Part shown: positions 11,801-23,800 of the stretch, piece by piece
Layout: each line of letters opens with the position of its first letter
Numbering within the stretch: position 1 is the first letter of the stretch
Source: Agapetus fuscipes
Taxonomy: Eukaryota; Arthropoda; Insecta; Trichoptera; Glossosomatidae
NCBI GenBank assembly: GCA_951799405.1
Contig: OX637352.1
Coordinates: 12,348,820 to 12,412,819 of the forward strand
Direction: 5' to 3'
DNA length: 64,000 bases
The notes under the pieces: generated by a model
Seen by the model: only the letters and a program-made list of their open reading frames with translations
The model's database searches: none
What the model was told of the DNA's origin: nothing
Position numbers and translations under genes: made by a program

Positions 11801-14800
11801 AGAACATCATATTAAATTTGCCTATAAAACATGAGCATATTTAAACAAGCAAAATAAACTTAAGTTACAACAAATTACTATTTAGTTCTTTATTTTACAA
11901 CAGCTCTACTCTATGAATACATTTTATAAAGATTTATCATTAAACAAAATAACCTTAGTGACTCTTAACTCTAAAATCAACTTTAGTAAAATACTCTTTA
12001 TAAACTAAAATTTAAATTAATCCATAATTTGGTTAACAAAATTTACAAACTTTTCTTTACACAGGCTTTTAGTCATTAAATCAGCTAAATTGTTATTAGA
12101 ATTTACATACTCAATTGAGATGATTTTCCTTTCAACAATGTCTTTAAGGAAATGGGCTCTTATATCTATATGTTTGGTTCGCTTAGAATTTTCATAACTT
12201 TTAGACATAGATATAGCACTTATATTATCAACGAGTAATAAAGCATCACAGTTATCGTTAAGATGATTACTTAGGCCCTTAAGATTTACCAACTCTTCTG
12301 CAGTGGCAGCAGCAGCTATGTACTCAGCTTCTGCTGTTGACAAAGCAACACGTGATTGTTTCTTCTTAGTTTTAATACTGTATTTGAATTCTTTGATTTC
12401 AATCCTTGAGGAACTTTTATGTATACATCTGACTTTAGTTTTCCGTTCAAAAAACGCTGATGGTATATCAAGTTGAGTAATCATTAAGTCTTCTTGGACT
12501 GCCTTTGATAGAAACATTCTCACTGTAGAGTGTCTCGCAACAGGGGCATAATTGCTATCAAAAATATCTCCTTTCTGCTGTTGGAATCCTTTCACAACTA
12601 GTCTAGCCTTTTTGGTTTCTTCATCTTTTTCTTTAAAAATCCATTTGGTATCAATAGCTTTCTTTCCTTTGGGTAATTCTTTTTCTTCCCAGGTCTCTAA
12701 TTTTTCAAGTGCTTGTAACTCTTTATTGATAGCTTCTTTCCATTCTGTATTGCTTATAGCCTCTTCATAGGAGCTAGGTGTATTTGCGCTCAAGCAAATA
12801 ACTATATTTGTCTCATACTCATCAAGATGTGCAGGTGGTGTTACTATTCTTCCTGATCTTGTTGTTTTCTCTTCTCTTGTTGCATCTTTGTTTAAATTTC
12901 CCTCATCAGTGACTTGTTTGTTTCCTTTTCCTTCCAAATTCTCAGTTTCTTGTTTCTCTTCTTGTCTCATCTCTTTTTTATTTTCTTGGTTTTCTTCTTC
13001 TTCTTCTTGAATATATCTTCTTTCCTCATTTTCTTCCTTTTTGTATACTGTATCACTTTCATCAAATCTCACATCTCTTGATATTATTATTGAATTTTCT
13101 TCTGGATTCCATAATCTGTATCCCACTGTATTATAGCCAACCATTCTTGTCTCTTTTCCTCTTTTATTCAGTTTGTCGCGTTGAGGTACAATAGTGGCCC
13201 ACGCCTTTGCGCCAAAAGCTCTTAGTCTTGATAGGTCACAGGTTCCATTTTTCATGAAACACGGTGTTTTATAATTTATTGCTGATGAAGGTGACCTGTT
13301 CAGCTGATAGGCAGCACATTGAATAGCTTCGCACCATAAAGTTTTGGGCAAATTAGTATCTGCAAATAAAGTTCTTACCTTATCACACAAGGTACGATTT
13401 AATCTTTCCGCTACACCGTTGGACTGTTTTGTGTAGGGTAAAGTATATTCTAAACTTATTCCTTTTTTCTTACAAAAATCTTTAAACTTGTTGGCTGTAT
13501 ATTCCCCGCCATTGTCGCACCTGATTCGCTGAACTGTACTTCCAGTTTCATTTTCAATCCTTCTTATATAGTCAATCAGTTTCTCTGTTGCTTCAGATTT
13601 GTTTACCAAAGGGAACACTACACAGAAATGAGAATAATCATCTAATACCGTCATGAAATATTTCTCACCATTTAGTCCACACTCCTTGACAGGTCCCGCT
13701 ATGTCTGTGTGCAACATTTCTGCTACTCTTTTAGATCTTGGTCTTGTTGTCTGCTGAAATGGTTCTCTAGTTGCTTTTCCTTCCATACATGGGCTGCACG
13801 TTTTATTACTTATTGGTAGGTGCATAATACCCAAACATTTTCTATTTAAATGGCCCAGACGTTTGTGCCAAAGAACATCATCACATTGGTTTTTACCTGT
13901 ACTAATATTACACACTTCATGACATACATTAGCATTTAATTTGTACAATTTCCCATCAGAATTACCAGTAACAAATGAATTCTTTCCTGTGATAACAACT
14001 TTATATTTATCAAACTTTACATGAAATCCGTTCTCGGTTATCTTTTTGACTGAGAGTAAGTTATAGATTATGTTTTCTACAATTAAAGCATCAACATTTA
14101 TTTTTAAGTTTTTGTATTTTATTTTTAAATTACCTTTTTTGTAAGCATTAATGTACTGGCCATTTGCAACTAATATTTTTACACTTTTATCTAGTATTTG
14201 AATGTTTGTCATGTATTTTTCAAATTTTTCACTTACAAGATGTTGTGTGCACCCTGAGTCCACAATGAAGGTGATATCATAGCCTTTGTTTATACTTTCA
14301 GCACTAAAAACATTTTCACTGGCTACAAAACCGATCTCCGATTCACTCATTAATGAAGTAGCACCTTGTCCCGGGAAGCCTCTGCCTCGGGATACTCGTC
14401 CTTGAAATCTGCCTCTTCCTCTGCGATTTTGACCATAACCTCGACCTTGACCTTGGTTCCGTCCTCCTCTGTATTTTTCTTGTTCCTTATTACCAGTACT
14501 ACACTCATAAGACTTGTGCCCTGGTTTCCCGCATGTGTAACAGTACATCATAAATGCGTTCTCCCGGTTCACTGTATCGGTGCTGATCTTAGTTTCGGCA
14601 TCCAACAGTCTGGCCTTGACAAAATCAAAACTTAACTTCTTTTCTGAAGCCATTGTTTCTATTGATGTAATGACAGGATCATATTCTTTCGGCAGTGATG
14701 AGAGTAGGTAACAAATTTGATCTTCTTCGTCTACTTTGACGTCGATGGCTTTCAGGTCGCTGATAATCGAACTAAACTTGATTAGGTATTGCTGCAGCGG

Positions 14801-17800
14801 CTCATTATTGCATTTCAATGTTATTAATTTGCGTTTCAAGTGGAATCTGTTGAAAACACTTTTTCTTTCAAAAACATTTTGAAGAAAATGAAGCATTTCT
14901 CTTGCAGTTCTGCCATCCTTAATGATTTCTATATATTTATCAGACACGCTTTGAGCCAAGATTGATTTAGCTTTCGCATCATCCTTTTTGGATTTTTCTG
15001 TATGAATTTCACTTTCATCCAACACATATTCAACCTGCTTCTCCTGTAGAATAAGTTTTAGACGAAATTTCCACGTACTAAAGTTTGACTTCTCATCCAA
15101 AAATGGCAAATTAGACAGAGCAGCGCCAGCCATTTTTTTTACTATCCGTTTTTACTGCGCGGATCGCAACCCCAAAATATACTTCACTATTAATCAACCT
15201 CACTCACTATTAACCACGTTCTGCTACCATGTTAAGTTGTGGGATCGAGGGTTGATTAATTAAAACTATTTTATTTACGAATTCACAATATATTTTTACT
15301 AGTCAGCCATGCTGATGACAGGAAGAAGTACCAGAGACAACAATTATAATTTAGTAGTGATGTAACATATATACCTACCTAATATTTCTCAACACTAAAG
15401 AGTCATTGCAACGAGGATGCTGGGAATCAGCCTCAGAGACAGGGTTCCAAACCAGGATATCCGTAGACGCACTGGTGTCATACAGCGAGTGGCCTGCTTA
15501 AAGTGGCGCTGGGCTGGTCACGTCGCAAGGCAGGACCATGATAGGTGGCCGAAAAGGACCGTTCAGTGGCAGCCCAGGATGCCCAAGCGGGGAGCGTGGA
15601 GACACCAACTGAGGTGGCTGGACGACATCAAGAGAACTGCAAGCAGAGGATGGCTGAACACAGCAGCTGATTGACAGGAATGGAGAGGATTAGAGGAGGT
15701 CTACGTCCAGGAGTAGACTGAGAAAGGCTGAGGAAGAAGAAGAAAAGCACTGATCTAGTATATTTGTATATGCGAATAGCTCTATCTCTATGTAGGGTAA
15801 GGTTGATTGTTTAGTCACTGTGGGTTGGCTGGCATTAGTGAAACAATAAGGCCTAAGGTGAGAAGGCTCCGCACACCCTATCAATAGCTCTCCACCTACA
15901 AATCGGTTCTACGTCACGGAATGCCAATGACGAATTTATCCCTTTATGTGAATAAAACATGCCCGGGTGACGACGTTTCGACAACCACAAGGATTTCATT
16001 ATCAAGGAGGTCCGAATATTAATTTAGAAAACCGGGAATCCAAATTTTGCCATCTAGCCGGATAAATCTTACCTAAACCTTACCCTTTTCAAATCCAATA
16101 TCAATCGCCATTTCCTTTCAGTGTCTCAAAACAAAGCAACGCAACACACACCACAGGACCCTGCAACCAGACATGGACAACTGCCACATCACCAACACCT
16201 CTGCGGCACTATAACAAGTGTCATAGACCCTTAGAGTCTCTTGAATCTAGGGGGTATCCCGTACAGGCTCTCTTAAAAAAAAAGATAATGATTATTCCGG
16301 TCAATAGGTCAGTTGGCAGAGTGCTTGCATACCATGCCGAGAGCTCGAGTTTGAATCGCCCCGAAGGTGTCAGAAATGATTTCCCGTTTCGGTGTTTATT
16401 TTTAAATTCAAAATAAAATACCAGCAAGGCTAACTCAACCTTCACAAAAAGTGAGTAGGTACCCTTGGGAGCTGGAAAACCCTCAATTCAACTGAAATGG
16501 TTGGTGTAAGGTCGGCCCCCTTACCTGTAAAAATAAATATGTTCCACTCGCCTCATGCGACCCCTTCGAGGAGCTTACACTATATGTGTAGCTTAGTTGC
16601 GTTGCTGTCGGTGAATATGTCTTTATGTCACGAATTTATTAAAAAATAAAAGTAAATGGTGACAGACGCAAAATCCACTTCAGAGTCGAAACGTCCCACC
16701 CCGTTTGGGGTAGGTGCCAGTATAATGTGGACCCCTGGAGGTCAATATGAGAGAACCAATCTCAATAAGGTATTCTCCAATAAATTCCACAGAGCCATTT
16801 CATCTCGAGAGTTCCACGGAGCCGAAGACAAAAATTCCATTCAGCAAAATATGTGGCTTTATTATTTCTTCCATAACAAGATCCGGATATTCGCATCCAG
16901 AGATGAAAGGATATTTTCCGTCTTGCTGAGAAATTTATTCATTTACTTTTGATGGAATGGTTCTTACGTTGCGAGAATACGTTTGAAGATGAAAATATTT
17001 TATGTGGGCTATGAAAGTAAGTTGTCGGTGCTATGCCCGAGGACAAGTGGGCTGATCTTTCTAGCGTGTTTGGAATCGAACAACTTTGGTTTGATCCCCG
17101 CCTGGGTTATTTGCCCTTAACTTTGAACCTGGTTAAGTATTAATTAATAACGAATTATTAATTGATAATATAATAATAATAGTAGGATGATTTATCTTGG
17201 AAGAAATTATATTATATCATTTTAGATTCATATTAAATGCATTAATAGATAATAATAATAATATTAGGATGGTTTATTTGGTGAGCGCTGTTTTTATGTA
17301 ATTCACACCTCAAGAGCCCTCTGCGAGCTTGGTCGTCGCTGTGGAAAATTAGCGCCAATTCTCAAGCAAGACCCAGTTGCTGTAAGGCTGGATGAACCTT
17401 TTGATGACCGGTCTTTGGTAAAGGTTTATGAATTTTCTACCCAGCGAAGAGCAAATTTGAAAATATAAATGGTATTTTTTTGTGCTCCGCCGGGATTCGA
17501 GCCCACAACCTTCTATTTACGAGTCTAAAGTGTTACCACTGGACTACGGACCGGTCGATGAATAGAATAGGTTGGTGAATTGCACTCCACTTCACAAATC
17601 TATTTTATTTAAAAAAAATATACCGAGTTTTTCCGGTTAGTTGGTAGAATGCTGAAGGCTAGGGTTCGATCCGCACTGATGGCATTTGCTGTTAAAGCGT
17701 TTCCTTGACCTATATGTTGATTTTTTGACTTATAGGTTGGTAGAAGGCTGACCGTCCATACTGTAAAAAATGGTTCACTTTGACAATGTCGCTCCTGTTT

Positions 17801-20800
17801 CAGGAAAGGTCTGCAAAAGTTGCAGATTTTATGTCCATTTGAGGTTTGGATTTCGATTTGTTAGTACACATGCAGCATTTGTAAGCGCGAATTAACTTGA
17901 ATGTGCCTGTTTGTGGGCATGCATTTAATATGAACTTTAAATGTGAATAATATATCGGTGTAGTTTAGGTTAAAGATTATTTGGAGGTTTGAATCCAGGA
18001 ATCCTTTATGTACCGGTAATTTCTCAACTTTTCCCTTCCGCAATGTAGTGCAGTAGTTGAAGCAGACTTCCAATGACGACCACTTAGGGTAATATAATAA
18101 AGGATTCTCATGACAAACTTCTAAACTACAGGATTTTCACTCTTTTTTAGCGTTTTCTCCCGTAGAAAATAGAAAAAAATGTGCATTTATCAGAGAAGTC
18201 CATATTAGTTTAATAAGTCAGACTTCCAATGACGACCACTTAGGGTAATATAATAAAGGATTCTCATGACAAACTTCTAAACTACAGGATTTTCACACTT
18301 TTTTAGCGTTTTCTCCCGTAGAAAATAGAAAAAAATGTGCATTTATCAGAGAAACCCATATTAGTTTAATAAGTCAGACTTCCAATGACGACCACTTAGG
18401 GTAATATAATAAAGGATTCTCATGACAAACTTCTAAACTACAGGATTTTCACACTTTTTTAGCGTTTTCTCCCGTAGAAAATAGAAAAAAATGTGCATTT
18501 ATCAGAGAAACCCATATTAGTTTAATAAGTCAGACTTCCAATGACGACCACTTAGGGTAATATAATAAAGGATTCTCATGACAAACTTCTAAACTACAGG
18601 ATTTTCACACTTTTTTAGCGTTTTCTCCCGTAGAAAATAGAAAAAAATGTGCATTTATCAGAGAAACCCATATTAGTTTAATAAGTCGCTTATTCAGTAT
18701 TACCTTTAATGTGTTGATATAATATTCTGTTTATTCAGTATAAATAACATTTGGAGTGACTTTACTTAAATATTGAGCGCTGGGAATATGTATTCCGTAA
18801 TACGTCACTACTTTTAATTCTCACTGAATAATTCAGCGCCATATTAGTGATAAATCGATTCTCTTAATTCTGGTATCATCGCTGAGACCGCTTAGTTAGA
18901 CCAACCCTAGTTCATAGGTACTAAATAGGGTCACTCATGCGTGTCACTTCGGCGTGTGCACTTGTTACCGGTACCACAAAAAGAATACGGTCGCAGACAT
19001 CCAATCTAATCTAAGTTGCAAAGATATGTATCATTTGAGGTTCATATTAAATGCATTCCCACAAGCAGACACGCATAATTTCGCGCTCACACATGCCGCA
19101 TGATAAACCAAATCTCAAATGGACATACACCCTGCAACTCTTGCCGTCCTTCCCTGAGACAGGGGTGACACTGGCAAAGTGAACCGTTTTTACAGCATGG
19201 GTGTTCAGCCGCATACCAACCTATAAGTCAAGGAACGATATGACGAAATTGGTCACACTGCAGTTCGTCTTTTCAGTCACCGATATGTCGATCACAGACA
19301 TCTTACCGATTACAGACATCTTGCCGATCAAAAAAAATCCAGTCGCATACAAAATAGGTCAAACAACAGCTCCATCATAAAAAAAACTTACCCTTCGAAA
19401 AACTTTAGAGATGACTTTTTTACAATTGATTGAGGTTTTCTGTAATGGAGCTGTTTGTGGACCTATTTTGTATGTGACCAGTCAATAGATAGCTCAGTTG
19501 GTAAGGTGCTTGCATTCCATGCCGAGAGCTCGGGTTCGTATCCCACCGAGGGTGTCAGAAATGATTTCCCGTTTCGGTGTTCATTTCAAACTTAAAATCA
19601 AATACTGGTAAGGTTTACTCAGTCTTCACAAGAAATGAATACAAGCCACCTCGGGAGCTGGGAAACCGCCACTTCAACTAAAGTAATTGACGTAAGGCTG
19701 GCACCATTACATCTAAATCTAAATCTAAATCTAAGCTGCAAAAATATGTATCATTTGAGATTCATATTAAATACATTCCCACAAGCAGACACGCATAATT
19801 TCGCGCTCACACATGCCGCATGTGAACCTACAGTATAAAAAACCCAATCTCAAATGAACATAAGCCCTGCAACTCTTGCCGACCTTCCCTGAAACAGGGG
19901 TGACATTGGCAAAGTGAACCCTTTTTTACAGTTTGGGTGGTCAACCTCATACCAACCTATAAGTCAAGGAATAGAAAATAGGAAAAAATGTGTATTTATC
20001 AGAGAAACCCATATTAGTTAAATAAGTCGTATTCAGTCAAGGAATACAATACATGTAAAAATAAATATACTCCTCACGCCACATACGACTCCTTCGGGGA
20101 GAACTCTGCAAGAAATTGTACTATATGTGTAGCTTAGTAGCATTTAGCAGTAGCAGTAGCACTAAAAAGTCGTATGGACGAACTATCATGTGAACCAATT
20201 ATCAGTGTCCGATATGTCTGTGGGCGAGCTTTCTGTGGCCGAATTGTGTGTGACCGAATTGTCGTTGACCGAACTGCCATGTTGGCCAATTCTCATGTGA
20301 CTGATTTGTCCATGACCGAGTTGTCTGTGCCCGATTTGTCGTGGAACAATTTGGACCTGTTTTTAATTCTCACTGAATAATTCATCTTTATATTAGTGAT
20401 AAATCGATTCTCTTAATTTCGGTATCATTGCTGAGACCGCTTAGTTATAGGCCAACCTGAATGACAGATAAAGATGCTCACTCATGCGTGACATTTCTGC
20501 GTGTGAACTTGTTACCGACGTTGATGTGTGGAAGTGAAGCATGGACTGCGAGTGATAGTGAAATGAGTAAGGTATGTCCGGTGGAAATGAGACACATGAG
20601 GAGTATGATAGGCTAAACTCTAACGGTGCTATTCTTATACATTTTGGGTGTCTGTTGAGCCCACGCTTTGACAAACTAATGATTCCTGAGCTGGAAGTCT
20701 CATCACCACGGTAATTATTACCTACCGAATATCGGTAATATTTGTATGAAGACTAATCAGCTGTTCACTTGCGGCCATCTTGGATTGACAGGTCTTCATA

Positions 20801-23800
20801 CAAATATTAGCAATATGCAGTAGGTAAGAATTACCGTGGTGATGAGACTTACAGCCCAGAGATCGTTAGTTTGTCAAAGTGTGGGCTCAACGCACGACCA
20901 AAATGTCGAATTGCTGTAACTGTAACTCTGTCGCTATTCCGCTAGGGGTGGCCAGAGCTTTTGCAGAGCTGCCTCCATTTTTTCCTATCCTTACATACCT
21001 CTTTCAATTCATTCATATCCATCACCTTTTTCATGCATTTTCTTCTTTTACGCTCACTTTGTAGATAGAGTTGTAAAAAATGTAAAAAATTTAATGCAAG
21101 TTGAATGAGGATGTGAATGTCTTCTATTATCGAAGTTGCAAAGTTATATTTAAGTTTCATATTAAGTGCACACCAACAATCAGACAGATGTAAGTTAGGG
21201 CTCATAAATGAAGAATGTGTACTAACAAACTATACTCCAAATCTCTAATGAACATAAACCCTGCAATTCTTGTCAACTTCCTTGAAACATGACTAACATT
21301 GGCAAAGGGAACCATTTCAACATTCTAGACAAGAAACATTCCATTTTTGTTTTTATTATTTCTGGTTGTAGATTGGATTCAGACACATCGAACTTATAAT
21401 GCAGAAATGAAATGCATGAGTGACCGTTCTTGTCAAGCATTATGTCCGTGAAACTGAGACTAAGGCGGTGTCTGTAATTTGTACGCTAGGGATGGGTAAA
21501 CTAAATTTACTTTAACCGGTTTCCGTTATTGTTTTTTTTAATGACCTTGGTATGTATATGTAGGTATTGGTATGCGGCTGACCACCCATGCTGTAGAAAA
21601 TCGTTCACTTTCCCCATGTCACAGCTTTTTCACAGAAGGTCGGTAAGAGTTGCAGGGCTATGTTCATTTGAGATTGGGTTTTCATGTTGTGAGTGTACAT
21701 GTAGCATGTGTAAGCGCGGATTTATACGTGTCTGCTTATGGGGATTGCATTGTTACAAACTATTTCTCGTTTCGCTGTTTATTTCACATCCACAATCAAA
21801 TAACAGGAAGGGTGAAAATCTGCCCCTTCTGGAAAAGAGAAACCTCCACTTCAAGTCAAGTGGGTAGCGTATGACTAACCTTTAACTGTGAAAATAAATA
21901 GGTTTACCATTTTGTCTCCCCAGTGCTGGTTTCGCATATCCACCATTTGAGGGACAGCATGGTTAAAAGTTGCGTTGAGTCTATATAATAATCTATCTAT
22001 ATCTATAATCTAAGTTGCAAGGATATATTCATTCAAAGCTCTCAGATGTATGCCCACAAACAAACACGTGTAGTTCGCGCTTACAAATGCTGATTGTGTA
22101 CTTACAAATAAAATCCAAACCTCAAATGAACTCTTGCCGACGCAACTTGCCCTGCAACTCTTGCCGACATTCCCTGAAACAGGGGTGACATTGGCAAAGT
22201 GAACCATTTTTTACAGTATGGGTGGTCAGCCTCATACCAACCTATAAGTCAAGGAATACGAGTAATAAATAACAATCTAATAATCTATAATATAATATCT
22301 ATAATCAAAGTTGCAGAGATATATTAACATTAAGGGCCCTCAAATGCATGCCCACAAACAAACACGTGTAGTTCGCGCTTACAAATGCTGAATGTGCACT
22401 TAAAATTATTAAAATACAAACCTCAAATAAACATAAACCCTACAACTTTTGCCGAGCTTCCCTGACACAGAGGTGACATTGGCAAAGTGAACATTTTTTT
22501 ACAGTATGGGTGGTCAGCCTCATACCAACCTACACGTCAAGGAATTCTATTAGGAAGGAATCCTATTTCGAATACCGGGTTTTTGTCTCTTCTAAAATTT
22601 ATCCCGGTACTGTATCACCACAAATTTTTTTGTCCTCTACGATTTGAGGGGGACACTTTGGGGGGGGGGGGGGGGGGGTGACAGACGTTTTTGGGGACAT
22701 TAAGAGAATATTCAAGTATCTTAATTACGTTTTGATCAAATTTGTCCGAAATTGCCACAAAAGAAAAATACATGGCCACTTGGACCTAATACCTACCCCG
22801 TCACAGACAAGTTGGCAACTTGTGATCAATTTTATATTAGGGTGGTTCAACGGGGAATGGATTAACTTAAACGACGAAAGTTTTAATGGCAGATAATCTA
22901 ACTATAATATCTTATCATTATATATAATATAATCTATCGTTATGTATAATATAATCTCTCGTTATGTATAATATAATCTATCTTTATGTATAATATAATA
23001 TATCGTTATGTATAATATAATCTATCGTTATGTATAATATAATCTATCGTTATGTATAATATAATCTACCTTTATGTATAATATAATCTATCGTTACGAT
23101 TCACTTTGGGTTACACTTAATAAAACTTTGGTTAATTTTTTTTTCACAAAATTTATTTTAGAAATTCACAGTTTAATTCTTTGTACTTCTCACTTAACCG
23201 GTATGGTACTAATCGGGTACTCATCCCTACAAAGCACTGCAATCCGTATTTATAAATGACTAAAGGTTATTTTAGACCATACCAGACCATACAAGAATTG
23301 TCTCGAACAGAAGCTTCTAGCAAATACGAATAGGTACAACCATCAAATACTTTCCATATTTACTCAAAAATTATAGACATTATAAAAAAAAATGTTCGGA
23401 GACGGCACTGCAATGTATAATTCTGTAATTAAAAATAAAAAAAATATTTCCAAAATACAGCACACACCAATAAAACGTTAAAAATGTGAAAAAAACGTGT
23501 GTTTTTTAAAATATTTTTTTGTGGTGACAATGCTTAAGTTATATATTTTGTTCAAACTTTATAATTAAGATAAAAGATTAATAAACATGCTTGATTTTTT
23601 TCATTACTGTAACTATTTTTTTAAGACCATAAAGTGTAAGAAACCAAAACGGCAACTTTAGTCGCATTGTCAAGGACACTCGTTAGATTTGTCATTTTTC
23701 TTTGTCTTTCAATTCAAGATAACTTAAAAAATCTATAACGTTTTTAACATATCACCATTTCAATCAAGATGAATCTTGATGAAATGAAAGAATCATGTAA

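Larger units (their letters stand above)
11616..15394 (-). mobile_element. Copia-type (Ty1) LTR retrotransposon, RT-deleted
   Basis: 3,779-bp element flanked by a perfect 5-bp target duplication CTAAA (11611-11615 and 15395-15399). The two 165-bp LTRs look identical, begin TG and end CA on the + strand, and mark a recent insertion. Transcription is leftward: the 5' LTR is at 15230-15394 with an initiator-Met primer site next to it, then one gag-pol frame (12017-15133), a purine tract and the 3' LTR. The reverse transcriptase core is missing from the otherwise open frame, so it is non-autonomous and was presumably copied by enzymes from a complete relative. It sits in Orco intron 5, antisense to the gene, at the edge of an older LINE fragment. 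Confidence 0.96.

Noticed and set aside
18063..18686. CRISPR-like array
   Set aside because: Units are 156 bp, contiguous and without unique spacers; the DNA is eukaryotic.
20174..20380. 68-codon open frame with cysteines
   Set aside because: Made wholly of the 15-17-bp TTGTC-GACCGA repeat; the open frame is a by-product of the period.
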